A stretch of DNA of 64,000 nt from Calliphora vicina (GCF_958450345.1 NC_088784.1:67357747-67421746); one strand, 5' to 3'. Counted from the first letter of the stretch, positions 35,001 to 45,439 are shown. Notes: generated from the letters alone by a model not told the origin. Numbers and translations: made by a program.

Positions 35001-38000
35001 TATACTTTAGAATCCTCTAACTTTATTGTATCTTACGACAAAAGAAATTAATAAAGATGCCTTGGATTTAATGTTTTCCATATTGAGCACTCCGAAACCG
35101 TGTGGAAATAAGTCGCTGAGTGCCAAATTATTTGGTACAAAATCTGAAGCGAAAGAAGTACTGGCAGATGAATGTAAGTTATAAAAATATATAATATAAT
35201 TTGGGACGTGCGTTTAATCGAATAATAGAAATGTTTAATTAATCGAATTATTGATTAATCAGTATGTTAGATTAATCGCATAACCCTAATAATTATAATT
35301 TGTAAAAAAAATTTAAATTGACGAAATCGCCTAACTAAAATCATCAGGTTCTCAGTAATGTATAGAAAGTAAGGTTGGCTAACGTTATTCTAAAATACCC
35401 TTTCAGCTCTACAGCCGGTACCGCTATTCGCTACCGTTACCGATATAATAGTAAATACCGTTACCGCTATTCTAAATTATGAAATTACGTCTCGTCTCTA
35501 TGTTACCCTATGGAACTTTGGAACCAAATGAGATAATCAAAAAATTTAAAAGGAATATGATAGATAATTGATCAGCATATGAAATGAATGTTTGAATGTG
35601 CTTCTACGCCTTTCAGGTGCCTACTTATGGGTTAACAAAGTTGAAATTTGTGGAAAAATCAATTTTATAGGAAGTAAAATAAAATATTTTTTAAAATTTT
35701 TATGTTTCTTTTTAAAGGCTTTTATGATTTAAAATTATTCCAGAAAAGTTAAAAATTTTTTTTTTTGTAAAAAAATTTTTTTGGTTGGATTTTCACGGTT
35801 AATCAATTTTGGAACAATGTCTTTTTTCAAAATTTTACCTCTAGCAAAAAATTGGGCAAGAACCGGCAGCTGGAATTTTGTGCATTAGGTAAAGGAATAA
35901 TCAAAGAACTTATTTTAAAATATGGCAAATATAGAAATTGATAGTTTTTTTTTATTTTCCATCAAAGTTGAGAAATATTGGAAAAATTTCTAGTTGGTAA
36001 ATATTGTTTGGAACCATGACTTTTTTCTAAATTTTACCTCTAGCGAAAAATGGGGCAAGGACGGCAGCTGGAAATTTTTCATTAGGTAAAGGAATAATCA
36101 AAGAACTTATTTTGAAAATATGGCAAATTAGAAATTGATAGTTTTTTGTTTATTTTCCATCAAAGTTGAGAAACATTGAAAAAATGGATAGTTGGTAAAT
36201 ATCGATTTACCAGGACAAATACAAAGCAAACAGTACAATTTTTGTTTATAATAAATAGATCTATTAATAGAATCAAAAATAATGACGATCCGCTACATAG
36301 TTTTTGACATATTGTATCTGAAAGCGGACCAAATTACCTAAAAATGGTCTGTTTTTTTTTAAACTGAAAATCAGTCAACTTTGAAGTGCTATATCCATCG
36401 AGAATAGACATAGAACGGAAACTCTCCTGTCAAAGACCTAACTCAGTTGTCAGAAACCTAAGTGGTGAGAATGTATTAGTAGAAAAAACTATGTGAAAAC
36501 AAAAACAACACTCTTATGTGTGATTATTTTGAGTAATTTATTTGTTTGAGGTTTTTTCTAGTTTCCGCTCTATGTTTCTCTATGGCTATATCTTCTGAAC
36601 CTAAAATCTGATTGTATTATGAGTAGCATATTTGAAATCGTTGGACAATTTGCTGTAAAATAGGTTTATTCTTTTTTTTCGGGGCACATGGAATTTTTGA
36701 TTTTTGCAAGCTCAATTGTTCTACGGGCGCCACTGTGCGACGTATGGTTTGAAGGAAGCCGAATCAAGCCCTAAATGTAAGAAAAAACCAAAGGTTAAAC
36801 ATGGTTCAATGATTGTATGGGACAGTATGTCCGCCGTTGGAGTTGGTAATATTGTTGTTGTAATGGATCGTCAAATGTTAATAAAAATGAAAACACTAAA
36901 CTTACAGTTTTGATTTTTCTTTTATTTGATTGAATTTATTATTACAATTTACAAAAAAAAAATATTTTTATAGTTCTAATCACTAGTGGTGAAATTTTGA
37001 ACCTTTTTCGGAAACCCTCCATTATGGTTTTTATAGTGCTTTCTGTCACTTTGTTGGAACAGGTTGACCATCTCCGTTTAAAATCTACCACACTTTTGGA
37101 CACCTTTTTTATGCTCTTCAATTCTCTTTTAACAAGAGCCCAATATCTCTCTACTGGCCTTAGCTCCAGGCAGTTTAGAGGATTTGCCTCTCCTTGTACA
37201 AATACCACATTATTGTTCTTTTACCACTCAAGACCTATCTTACCATAGTGACAGGATGCCAAATCAAGCCAAAAATAAGTGGACACATTAAGTAGTCTTA
37301 TGAATGGAAGCATCCTTTTCTGCTAACATTCCTTGAGCCATTTGTAACAAATGTTTGGCTTCTTTTGCCGCAACTGCATATTGCTTGCCATACCATGAAC
37401 TTCTTGGAAAAATGTTGTCCTTTTGGGTCCTAAACTTTTCTGCAACATTACCATGAGCACCAGCAACAGACAAATATTGACCCCGAAGCTGCGAAGCATA
37501 CGTACGTTTCGTCATCCGTATATCAGCAGGTATATTTTTTGTATAAAATTTCAATTTCAATTTCCGTGCTCTGTCTTTGGCCTCTAAATTTTTAGCAGAG
37601 TTCCTGTCAGGAACGTTTTGACGTTGAATGTTTTTAAACCAGCATTGGCTTTAACTTTTCATAACAAATAGTCCGACTACTGAGCTAACCGGACTGCTTT
37701 CCTACCGGAAGTGGTGGGAGTTCTTTTGAAAATGCTTTCTATTTATTTGCTTTAGAAACATAATGTGGACCATTTTTTCTACCTGAACCAGGTTTTCTAT
37801 CAACGGACAAGTTCTCCCTCCAACAGTCCAAGTCCATTGGATTGGACGTGGACTGTTGTGTCCATGGATTGGATTTCGGACAATATTTTATAATTGGGGA
37901 TGTAGTGCTAGGGTTGCGAACTACACCAACTCGCTAAGAAGCTGAGGGACCAGTCGGGTTGACTGGTGAGACCCGAGCACCTTTTCAGGTGTCCAGATAT

Positions 38001-38904
38001 CAGGCCGGCCATAACTAAAATAAGTTTGAGTAAAATTGTCGGCATATTCATATATCCTAGGCTTCATTCTGTGTTCTAAATAGTAAAAGATAAATTTATA
38101 CACAACATAGACACACAGCAATATTTACTAAATGACTTACAACAGACTTAGGATTTTAACAATTATCTTACGTCTCTATGTATTACTCTCCGGCGTTAGC
38201 TATATGTTTTCAACAATTGTTATCTTGTATTGCAGTAAAAAATCATCAACATAGTGAAATTAAAGGAATCTCTAGCTTGTTTATGCCTCAATTGAATGGC
38301 AATCTTAAAGATGAAATACTCCGATGTGTACAGACTAAACAACTGTGTGAATGGCATGTTTCCTTGGCGCCCAGTATTTCCTATAGGTTTGTATACTTTA
38401 TCCACAATATCATTTGAAAATGGCCAATAATTGTTAAAATATCTTTAAAGTTTTTGGCAAAAATGTTGTCAAGCCTATGCAGAACAACTAATTGAACAGG
38501 GTTATGCCTTACAAGCTGCTGCGTATATGCTGGCTATACACCAACAGCAAGATGCCATAGAAATGTTAATGGAACAGAAACTGTTCAAGGAGGCCTTACT
38601 TATTGCACGTATTTATTTACAAAGCGAAGATCCTCTTAACAACACAATAAGCGAACAATGGATAACACATTTATATGCTAATGGAAATCTAACGGGTGCA
38701 GCATTATTGTAAGTTATTGATCGAATGCCCACAATATTTCATTTACATTTTGCTTTAATAATTTTCTCTTTCATTTGTCTCAACAGGTGTTTGTTGACGA
38801 AACAAAATAATCGTGCATATGAATGTTTAGCTAAAATACGTAATACCGCTCCCGAAATTGAGCGCGTTATTCGTCTCTTGAAATCATCGGACATTCAAGT
38901 ATAA
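14043..38904 (+). CDS. rig: Gemin5 / rigor mortis (WD40 protein), nine exons
   Basis: WD40/TPR-like protein; in the family Gemin5 recognises snRNAs for the SMN complex, and the Drosophila ortholog rigor mortis is needed for ecdysone responses at moults. Exons: 14043-15594, 15664-16000, 16061-16229, 18936-19092, 33457-34295, 35011-35173, 38236-38386, 38451-38708, 38787-38904; 3744 nt, 1247 residues, near the Drosophila length as I recall it. N-terminal WD blades (residues 1-236, e.g. 'LYTLRGHDTFITSLAW') are followed by an acidic, Ser-rich loop (about 240-478), then blades resuming at 'DILLASTSADGGFNIWNATTG' and running through exon 5 ('FLTCGFDGAVRVWDIS'). The C-terminal exons 7-9 are helical ('YALQAAAYMLAIH', TPR-like). 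Exon 1 uses a weak donor GTACTT. Introns 3, 4 and 6 are 2.7, 14.4 and 3.1 kb, full of repeats; intron 4 contains an antisense gene. PolyA signals at 38925 and 39117. Confidence 0.94.
16459..17061 (+). mobile_element. Solo LTR with 4-bp target duplication
   Basis: Begins TGTTACG and ends CGTAACA (inverted ends), flanked by ACAT at 16455-16458 and 17062-17065. Length 603 bp. Contains a TATA-like TTATAAATAG at about 16741, AATAAA at 16944 and 16948 and a T-rich end, as expected of U3-R-U5 order on the plus strand. No internal coding region: the full retrotransposon was probably lost by LTR-LTR recombination. A decayed relative is at 2890-2972. Family likely Ty3/Gypsy or Pao; not determined. Confidence 0.8.
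17083..18682 (+). mobile_element. Tc1-like DNA transposon, inactivated
   Basis: A 1600-bp element with inverted ends starting CACATCTGCTCAAAATAATA (28 bp or more match), bordered by TA at 17081-17082 and 18683-18684, the Tc1/mariner target. It encodes one transposase frame on the plus strand that is broken (see the entry starting at 17437). The ends are still nearly identical, so the insertion is not very old. Confidence 0.92.
17437..18386 (+). pseudogene. Tc1-like transposase, frameshifted and internally deleted
   Basis: Cut-and-paste transposase with an N-terminal HTH DNA-binding part and a DD34E catalytic core. The ATG frame (17437) meets TAG at 17524; the family sequence continues in another frame from about 17526 ('SLHFVQNALS', 'RGRPKKT', then 'KKDPFISSKAISAEL'), so there is a frameshift at about 17524. 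Core motifs: 'WSDETK' (first D), 'VKHGGGNIMVWGCF', 'QQDNDPKH' (second D), 'NPIENLWSELK' (E). Between second D and E only 18 residues remain instead of 34, so about 48 bp are deleted in frame near 18185. Both lesions predict an inactive enzyme. Confidence 0.92.
19117..28661 (-). CDS. Unrecognised 654-residue protein nested antisense in rig intron 4
   Basis: I do not recognise the family. Five exons on the minus strand: 28661-27972, 27765-27585, 27516-27167, 19918-19670, 19611-19117; all introns GT-AG with phases that fit (0, 1, 0, 0), 1965 nt in all, so the model is well supported. The first ATG of exon 1 is taken ('MHPFIIINDF'). The product has no signal peptide or membrane segment that I can see; it is rich in Leu, Lys, Glu and Asn, with likely helical or coiled-coil stretches in exon 3 ('EKAKAAFEKTLYLIEMAEKK') and exon 4 ('DQLDDVLEEKLENKFNLLLE'). 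The C-terminus is polar. Intron 3 is 7.2 kb and full of elements; intron 1 carries a perfect hairpin. The stop codon lies 24 bp from the rig exon-4 donor. It could be a fast-evolving fly gene, for example germline or kinetochore related, but this is a guess. Confidence 0.8.
20236..21245. repeat. Direct duplication with hAT-like ends
   Basis: The block 20245-20440 ('cttaatccatttcgc', 'gctgttcgatt', 'ggtatgaatgttaagtctag') recurs at 20945-21130, and the motif 'aggattatagtgaga' at about 20602 recurs at about 21202. After the shared part both copies enter 'TAGGGTATTCAATTAATCGG'-type sequence with many 'aatcggtt' repeats, as seen at the ends of hAT elements. It lies in intron 3 of the nested minus-strand gene. 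Confidence 0.5.
21700..22191. mobile_element. 492-bp MITE with near-perfect 30-bp TIRs
   Basis: Left end GGGGGGTCAGACGGCATGTA..., right end its complement ending ...GTCTGACCCCCC at 22191; the match continues through 'ttgcttgtgt'. Internal sequence is rich in 'catatg/acatgta' words. The ORFs here on both strands are artefacts of these repeats. Target duplication not clear. Confidence 0.75.
22440..22640 (+). repeat. Short tandem array, unit about 40 bp
   Basis: Five or so diverged units of the form 'atagaaaaaactgttatacacaaaatt'. One further unit appears just right of the TIR element, at 24400-24450 ('aaaattacagttatacacaa'), showing that the element inserted into this array. Confidence 0.55.
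22892..23892 (-). mobile_element. 1001-bp TIR element inserted in the previous element
   Basis: Ends AGGGGCTTAGAGCACAAGGG and its inverted complement (about 30 bp shared), target duplication CATTTG at 22886-22891 and 23893-23898. The relative at 44085-44100 reads 'cacatttgaaattgg' without the insert, i.e. the empty site. It contains a 86-codon minus-strand ORF. Superfamily not assigned: the boundary G/C allows TSD of 6 bp (CATTTG) or 4 bp (ATTT). Confidence 0.85.
23227..23487 (-). CDS. 86-residue acidic ORF inside the 1001-bp element
   Basis: Starts with ATG ('MKAGNVGRAVQLL') and ends with an acidic tail ('SEDEDEPDDVMEPDYDDLKM'). The middle 'FKNLQDILCYMPPIYHEWF' resembles the C-terminal tail of some multi-copy insect transposase-like proteins, from memory and without a search. 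It is probably the 3' remnant of the element's own protein gene, after internal deletion, rather than a host gene. Expression unknown. Confidence 0.45.
   Translation of the reverse strand: MKAGNVGRAVQLLSQLPPKNSVKPIKFQKFKNLQDILCYMPPIYHEWFKTLPHDRMEDIPERIESQSEDEDEPDDVMEPDYDDLKM
24719..26817 (+). repeat. Common-repeat relative, split by a hAT element
   Basis: Begins with 'ataccctacaccaccatagt' and ends with 'tggtcgggctttaccgacca' plus 'cttgttcg', with 'gtccgtccgtctgg' and several 'catagc.cccatata' phrases between. This is the same build as the elements at 40222-42060 and 53759-55371 but with a different terminal palindrome. The part 24753-26108 is a later insertion. Confidence 0.6.
24753..26108. 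mobile_element. hAT-type element with 8-bp target duplication, decayed
   Basis: TIR TAGGGTATTC ... GAATACCCTA, flanked on both sides by GTATTTGT (24745-24752 and 26109-26116), the hAT signature. Subterminal regions contain many 'attcgaa/aattattcga' words. 1356 bp. Interior frames are full of stops, with only short pieces such as 'SGVECDFETVTDSDMED' readable near 25200-25290. Non-autonomous. Confidence 0.85.
27787..27928. repeat. Perfect 60-bp-arm hairpin in intron 1 of the nested gene
   Basis: 27787-27846 and 27869-27928 are exact inverted complements over 60 bp with a 22-bp loop. Arms begin TCAGCCTTATCATGTAAGGC. It fills most of the 206-bp intron 27766-27971 of the minus-strand gene. It may be a young foldback MITE, or a source of double-stranded RNA. 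Confidence 0.9.
29240..31290. mobile_element. Roughly 2-kb element inserted in the LINE
   Basis: Ends resemble each other in inverted form (ACACTCATAAAAAAA on the left; complement ACACAGAAAGAAAAAAAA on the right), and both flanks carry many 'aagtacggatt/aagaattc' type words over 300 bp. LINE coding sequence resumes on either side. Inside: a block from about 29665 that starts 'actagctgaacccggtccgc' with two or three ~110-bp units of 'ttccg.gaaaatttcatcaaa', and a short spliced frame at 30552-30832. Exact ends and target duplication are not fixed. Confidence 0.55.
30552..30832 (-). pseudogene. Small two-exon ORF carried by the inserted element
   Basis: Minus strand: ATG at 30832 ('MSEASQATYNSLQYMKGETL'), exon to 30705 with donor GTAAGC, then exon 30640 down to about 30552 starting 'FGIDDDTISVQSKVDNWLIE'. 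The end of exon 1 reads 'IPPLGLRIEFRKKLL' only after a frameshift and contains a stop, so it is broken. The layout (Leu/Gly helix 'PLGLRIEF') resembles SAM-like N-terminal domains of multi-copy fly proteins; tentative. Confidence 0.4.
34560..34990 (+). repeat. Common repeat piece in rig intron 5
   Basis: Contains 'tgttgaaattaactttcaga' near 34550 and the palindromic tail 'attcggcacagccgaatata' at about 34954-34973 followed by 'aacttgtcattc'. Located directly before the acceptor of rig exon 6. Confidence 0.5.
35820..36205 (+). repeat. Two-unit tandem repeat, period about 198 bp
   Basis: The phrases 'ttttacctctagc', 'ggtaaaggaataatcaaaga' and 'ttttccatcaaagttgagaa' occur twice, about 198 bp apart. 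Located in rig intron 6 (35174-38235). A stretch rich in 'taccgctattc' words lies just upstream at 35390-35480. Confidence 0.7.
36409..36575. mobile_element. MITE of the 'ATAGAGCGGAAACT' family
   Basis: Left ACATAGAACGGAAACT, right AGTTTCCGCTCTATGT; inside 'aaagacctaactcagttgtc' and 'gtgagaatgtattagta', as in 55491-55634. In rig intron 6. About 167 bp. Confidence 0.75.
36704..36913 (+). pseudogene. Tc1-like transposase fragment (plus)
   Basis: Reads 'KVKHGSMIVWDSMSAVGVGN', the block between the first and second catalytic Asp of Tc1-like transposases (family pattern VKHGGGsiMVWGcmS). Too short to function; no ATG context is implied. In rig intron 6. Confidence 0.65.
36942..37640 (-). pseudogene. 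Tc1-like transposase 3' part (minus), broken
   Basis: 36942-37208 reads 'ELRPVERYWALVKRELK' (third catalytic residue E) and 'KRRWSTCSNKVTESTIKTIM', the C-terminal part of the protein. 37288-37560 holds upstream parts in shifted frames ('KFMVWQAICSCG'-like pieces in another frame). Several frameshifts and stops. Similar pieces occur at 49364-49585 and 61742-62047. Confidence 0.7.
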
Positions 38905-39289
38905 AAATGCATTTTTTTTTAAACAATAAAAATAGTTTTAGTGTTTTGAACAAATTATAACCAGTATTCCATACAAAAAAAAAACAAGTTGAATTGAATT
39001 GTTAACAAATTTTTCATTAAATCATTATATTCATAATTATATTTTCTTTTTATGTTAACTTTTTATTGATATTTTTAATTTCTATCGTTTTCTACAAAAT
39101 GAATTATAATGGATCAAATAAAGTTTAATTTAATTTTTCAAAATTTCGATTTTCATTTGGTAAAATTTAACGACACATTAAAAAGGTAATGAGATGATGT
39201 GTTTTGCGGTAATATTGCATAAACTAATGAAATAATAATAAGACCAATACGATAAGTGGTGCTACTGTGATACAACATGGGTACATTCT

Positions 39290-39750
39290 ACATTTTTCAT
39301 TTGAGACCCCACAAATTATATACATATATTCTGGATCGTTATAGATATCGAAGTCGATATAGCCATGTCCGTCTACATGTTGAAATCAACTTACCGTAGC
39401 CCGCAAATAACTTACAAATATTATTGATACATCAATATATCGGGAATTCTTCCGGCTCGGTTGCTATTTAAAATCGAGAAAATCGGTCCACAAATGGCTA
39501 AAACATAAGGAAAAAACCGGGGCAACCTCGATTTTTGGCCTATTTTTGAACTATACCTGGTTTACTAATACGTCGTTGCAAAGTCCATTGCAACGATGTA
39601 TATAAGGATATTGTAATTTAGACCTACAATGGGTAAAAATCGGGAGAAACAAATTTTACCAAAAAAAATTAAAAAATCCACGATGTATATAAGGCTATAG
39701 TAATTTTCCAAACAAAAATTTTATATTTTGTTTACCAAAAATATTAAAAA
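39290..39750 (+). repeat. Common repeat internal piece
   Basis: Downstream of the rig 3' end. Contains 'atagccatgtccgtctacat', 'gttgaaatcaactta', 'aatcggtccacaaatggcta' and 'tacgtcgttgcaaagtcc', all shared with 16290-16420, 9595-9740 and 61370-61720. Then 'ctagctgacccgacagacg' at 39752, a phrase also near 29665. Confidence 0.55.
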
Positions 39751-40029
39751 CTAGCTGACCCGACAGACGTTGTCCTGTCCAAATTAAAAAAAATGCTTGT
39801 GTTCGATTTGTGAATTTGAGAGAAGCAGTTTAAAATGGGTAAAAATAGTTAAAAAGAAAAAAAAAACGTATTGTTGAATGATAATTTTTATTTATATAGG
39901 TTTGGATTATGTTTGATGTACAACGAATCTTATAGTCATAGAATAAAATACACATAGAAGCGTTACTGAGAGACAAAGACCCTAAGTCTGTTGTCAAAAA
40001 ACCTAAGTCTTGCAACAACAGAATATGTA

Positions 40030-42330
40030 ACATCGAGCCCTTTTTCTTGATTAAACGCTTATTGGACAAGTTATTAGCAAATTTAGATATTTTGAGTTTT
40101 TATATAAAAAAATCGATTTTTTCAGAAATATGAGTGATCACAGATCGAGCTCTTTTTCTTGATTAAACGCTTATTGGTCAAGTTATTAGCAAATTTAGAT
40201 ATTTTGAGTTTTTATATAAAAACAAGTAAGAGTACTATATTCGGCCGTGCCGAATCTTAAATACCCTTCACCTAAATATGATGGTATAACAACTGAAATA
40301 ATATAACAATTGTTAGAAAGACTAGTTTACGCAGAAGATATTTTATTTCAAATGTGCAAAAAATTGTATTTAATTCAGCAATTTACAATTTAAATTCCTA
40401 TTAGAACGTATGAAATTTAACAATTTATATACATAATAATTAGTTAATACGTTTGGATCAACCTTTTTGCCCTGTTAACCTCAAGTGAATAAACAGAGTA
40501 TAAAAAAGGGTATACAAATATATTTGGTCAAATTTCAAAATATTTGGTTGTAGGACATTTATGGGAACTATGACCTATTATGATTTGAATGTCATAAAAT
40601 ATTTTAACGTGATTTTTATGGACTTATATGGGTGCTGTGGCTAATTATGTACCGATATTCATAAAATTCAGTATTATGATTTTTGAATAAAAATTACTGA
40701 TCTGTACTATTTTGGTTCAATATATGGAAGCTTTGACCTATTATGGTTCTACCATCATACAATTTGGTACATCGATTTTTGTATATATTGAATAAATTTG
40801 TTTCGAATTTCAACCTGATAACTATATTTGTAACAAATTTATGAGGATTTTAGTGATTTTCGGGAGTGGACCTTATATGGGAGCTATGGTTAAATATGGA
40901 CCGATATTCAAAAAATTCAGAAGTATGATTACTGGATACAAGTATGATTACTGGATCTGTGCGTTATTTCATTTTGATATCGATATGTTTTAAATATTTT
41001 TGAAGGTAAGGGAGCTATGACCATGGTCATAATTGCAATTATCGGCCAATCTGCATACAATTTAGTACAGTGATTTCTATGTATATGAGTATTATTTTTG
41101 TCGAATTTTAGCATGATAAAGATATTTATAAGAGATTTATGAGTACTTTACTGATTTTCGGAAGTGGACCTTATATAGGAGCTATGGTCAAATATGGACC
41201 GATATTCACAAAATACTGTAGTATGATTTATAAAATTTTGTTTTGATATTGATATTTTTTAGATATTTATGTAGGTTAATGTGTTTTTTTGGAAGTGGTC
41301 CTTATATGGGAGCTATAACCAATTATCGGCCGATCTTCATAGAATTAGGTACAGCGATTTTGGTATATATCGGGACTATTTATGACGAATTTCAACTTAA
41401 TAGCGATATTTATAAGACATTTATTCTTATTTAAGTAATTTTCGGAAATGAACTTTATATGGGGGCTACGGTCAAATATGGGCCGATCCACAAAAAATTT
41501 AAGGTTGTATTTTTTTTAAGCACGAAACTTATTTTTCCTGAATTTTGTGTGGATACTGCAATTTTGTAGGCATTTACAGACCATATAACCATATATCGGG
41601 AAGAAATTTGTATGGGGGCTAGGAGAAATCATGGTTAGTTAGTTAGAGTTAGTCCCTTTAACATAAAAATAACATGTGTACAATTTTATGGTATTATCTG
41701 CAATACATTTGCACAAATAACGAAAACTATGTTAAAATTACCAAGTTTTTTTTTAGGTTGGCTCACATTTTGGTTCATAACTTTGGTTCCACTGAACCGA
41801 TTTTGCTGATTTTCAATACCAAACTGCTTAGGAGAACAATACAAATTTTTTTTGCAAGTCTACCAATTTTGTTTGCCTATTTTGGACGTGAGCGTGTTTT
41901 ACACAGACAGACGGACATGGCTCAATCGACTTAGAATTTCATAAGGATCAATAATAATCAACTTTGTTGGGTCTCAGATGAATGTTTCTCAATGTTACAC
42001 ACGGAATGATAAACTTATATATACCCTCATTTACCACTTATGGTGGTGGAGGGTATAAAAATAGATTTTTTGTCAGAAATACGAGTGATCACAGATCGAT
42101 CTCCTTTTCATGATTAAACGCTTATTGGCCAAGTTATTAGCGAATTTAGATATTTTGAGTTTTTATATAAAAAATCGATTTTTGGCCAAAATATGAGTGA
42201 TCATAGATCGAGCTCTTTTTCTTGATTAAACGCTTATTGGGCAAGTTATAAGTGAATTTAGATATTTTGAGTTTTTATATAAAAAAATCGATTTTTGGCC
42301 AGAAATATGAGTGATCACAGATCGAGATTA
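40030..42330 (+). repeat. 112-114 bp tandem array, split by an insertion
   Basis: Units start at about 40032, 40144, 42094, 42207 and 42321 (word 'atcgagctctttttcttgat'). Each contains 'gattaaacgcttattgg' and 'gatattttgagtttttatat'. After unit two starts, the 1.84-kb repeat at 40222-42060 interrupts; subtracting it restores the period of about 112 bp. Confidence 0.85.
40222..42060 (-). mobile_element. Full-length common repeat, minus orientation
   Basis: Begins 'acaagtaagagtactatatt' followed by the palindrome 'ggccgtgcc' and ends 'ccacttatggtggtggaggg' plus 'tataaaa'. Repeated internal phrases 'cttatatgggagctatg' occur about every 130-200 bp. It is the inverted partner of 53759-55371. No ORF; the small frames at 40929, 41243 and 41674 are accidental. 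The class is not clear to me. Confidence 0.75.
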
Positions 42331-43944
42331 TGATACCAAAAAAGGAGAACTAAACCAAACTATGGAGTACTTTTTCGTTCCTGTGGAAAATTGTTACTTT
42401 TTCTTTTAATGCTATTTTTTAGTATATTAAATTATACTAGGATCGCCTGGTGGTCAAAATTCAACCACTAATAACAAAATTATACAGTTACTTTGAGTAT
42501 ACGCAAAAATATTTTTCACGTTTGTGTACAAATACACGTGTATTTAGATGTGCATAAACATGTTGTTGTTGTTGTTTTTCAAGCAAATTTAAAACGCTTT
42601 TTAACACTTCTATGGAAAGAATTTTTAAAAAAAAATATATTGTGCACATCTAGAGAAAAAAATCTTTTAAACCATATAGGTTTCATCAATATTGGTGGAC
42701 AATAACATACTTAAAAGTGTACCACAAAAAAACGTGTGGCCTATTTATATATAAGATTACTTATTGTATATACATAATAGTTGGCTGATATGCTTTTGAG
42801 TAAAGCAAGAATCAAGGATAGATGGCTTAGTGATACATGATAGTTTCGAATGAGCTAAAATCCACATTACAAAGAACCAATAAACATGAATCTAGAGACA
42901 TGTTATCCTGCATAAGTATTAATTCAGAAAAGGAGACTTAATAGTACTATTGCTTTCTTCTAATTGGGGTGGCGAAGCGTGCTAGGTCAGCTAGTACTCC
43001 ACACTTTTAAACAATTTTTAAATTCATCAAATTTTTTATTAAAAAGAATGAATAATTTTACATCGATTTGTTTTTAGAGAAATTGGGTGAATCATTGGAT
43101 TTGTTTTTCATTTCTAAATTTTGAATTTTTCTACTGAAAAATAATTGTCGGTTTCGGTATCGGTTTTAGGCCTTGAAAAACCGCGATTTCGGTAAAAACC
43201 GAACATAAGATTGCATTGATGTGTTCACAAGAGTTGTTCAGCTTTACCGTAGCTACAACTTTGTCAAATATTGTAGTGAAAAATTAGAAATCCCTGTAAG
43301 TTATTCTAAAAAAAATGAACAAAATTTGTCTTCCTATATTTTTTTTCCAAAAAAGTACACAAAAAAAGCTACTTTTTGGCAAAAAATGTACAAAAATTTG
43401 TTTGGTGAACTCTTAACTATATTATTGCCATATATAGTTAAGCGGTATCACCAAGTCTGAATTACCTATTGGCCATAAACTGATGACACCTTTTTTTTAA
43501 GGGCCCATTGATTTTCACAATTTTTGGAGGCCCATAAAAAAAATTATTTACCAAAATCGCCAAACTGAGTATAGGATTTTACTACCCTTTGGTAGTAGAG
43601 TCGAATCTATACTGTCATGACCGTGTTTTTTACTGACCGTGTGTTTTTAAAAAAGTCTTCATTTGTTGCATAGTGTAATAAATAAAATCAGTTTTCAATT
43701 ATTTTTACTTCAGACAGGTGAATGTTTTGTAGAATTTGAAAAATAAGGAAAATTGTGACTTATACGTAGCAATTTATCAAAAAAAAAGTTTTTCCCAACA
43801 TACCCCCATTAACACAAACACAATTATTTTTAATTTTGGGATACTTAGCTGGAGTAGCAATCTATCGTTTAAGATAAAAAATTGATCAGTACACTGACAA
43901 AAATAAATTGCTGAATGAATTATGTGAAAATGGAAAAAATCACA

Positions 43945-44584
43945 GTGTTTCTGTATCTTGAATTTGCAAGAATTATCTGTTTTTTAAATAATTTTCCAGC
44001 AATTATTGGAAGGATGTGAGAAAAAGTGTTTCTGTAACAATATTTTGCGAAAAGTTTCTCACAAGAACTGTCAAAACAAGTCACATTTGAAATTGGTGTG
44101 AGAAAAACTAAATTTTAAAAAATATAGATATTTTTAAATTCGTATGTATAAATATGGAACCCAAATCAGCCGAAAATGTAAGTAGCACAGAGTTTGAATA
44201 AAATAATTATATATACACATGTAAGTACACAAAAATGTATTTCAAAATTATTTTTTTAAATTCAGCAGTTATAAGCGCCACACTATACTTTTTGTTTTAT
44301 ATTCAAATGATCAATAAAACACAATTGTTATATTTTAGCATTTTAAATTTTTTAGCCTTTCACTGTTTTTGTATTTTATAATTTCTTTCTTTCGTTGACG
44401 TTTGTCTTGCATTTGACACTTAATTACTGGAAATATTCCAATAAGAACAGAATCTGTATTGTCTGTTTTTGCATTCAAATACAGAAACACTTTTTTCTCG
44501 CACATCGAGAAACGATGGAATTTTTTGTTTCACACTTCATGTGAGAAGTTTTCCGATGAGAGAAATACAGAAACGAGCTACAGA
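43945..44584. mobile_element. Truncated relative of the 22645-24394 TIR element (empty-site copy)
   Basis: Matches 22752-22891 and 23893-24394 closely, in one piece: the 1001-bp insert is absent and 'cacatttgaaattgg' reads through. Right end 'ccgatgagagaaatacagaa' + 'acgagct' is intact; the left TIR is missing, so it is truncated. Confidence 0.85.
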
Positions 44585-44988
44585 TCTCTGTTCCTACCAA
44601 CCTAATGTACCCCCGTAATGTCAGAAAATTAAAGCTCGCTAGAAATCACTAAACTTTTGCTAGCCTTAGAGAAAAACATTGGTCTTCTCGAGACAAAAAC
44701 ATTGATATATCATACATTAAGCTCCGACTGAAAATGACAAAGATATAACGAAAAATTGAAAAAGGCGACACCTACATTCGGCAAAAAAATTTAAAAACTT
44801 TTTTTTTTCGTAACAACCTTGCAGAAATACTTTATATTAGGGGGCGAACGGGATATTTTTTTTGATGTACGGTCTAATGTAACTATGTAAATATATGGGG
44901 GATTTCATGTGAAGTGAACAAATTGTTAAAACCAATGTCTTCCAATCGGTATGAAATTTGCTGCAAGGTTATTCCAATTGAATAATAG

Positions 44989-45439
44989 TAGAGTATCAAA
45001 ACCGAAAACCGGTCAACCGGTTTTTTCATCTTTGTAAACTCCACCGGTTTCGGTTTTTTAACTTTTCGGTTTTTTGACAAACCGGTTTTTGTAAGATGGT
45101 TAACCGGTTTTAATGAAATATATTTTCTGAAGCTCGTTCAAACATATTTATGAAAAACTTTGATACCATTTTTAAAAATATTGATTTATTTTATAGAAAA
45201 TTGTAGCATTTGCCAACATTTCGTAAAAGATATAAAATAATTGCATAAAGATTTCAAAAATGGTAAATTTCCATTAAATAAAAATTTAATATAACCCGGT
45301 TAACCGGTTTTTTGAAGACAAAAACCGAAACCGTTTTTTTTAAAAGACAATAATCGAAGCCGGTTTTTTAAAAAAAAAACTCTTTTTCGGTTAAACCGGA
45401 AACCGGTTTTATGAATTTGCCGATTTTTTGGACACTCTA
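44989..45439. mobile_element. hAT-like MITE rich in AACCGG
   Basis: Left TAGAGTATCAAAACC, right complement TAGAGTGTCCAAAAAATCGG. About ten AACCGG/CCGGTT words crowd both subterminal regions. No ORF of meaning; the minus frame 44883-45080 is read through these words. No 8-bp duplication confirmed. Confidence 0.5.

Noticed and set aside
44883..45080. 65-codon minus-strand ORF rich in Lys/Pro/Val
   Set aside because: Reads through AACCGG repeats of a hAT-like MITE.
44989..45439. Regular AACCGG spacing as CRISPR-like array
   Set aside because: Short irregular words in a eukaryotic DNA transposon end; no conserved repeat-spacer structure.
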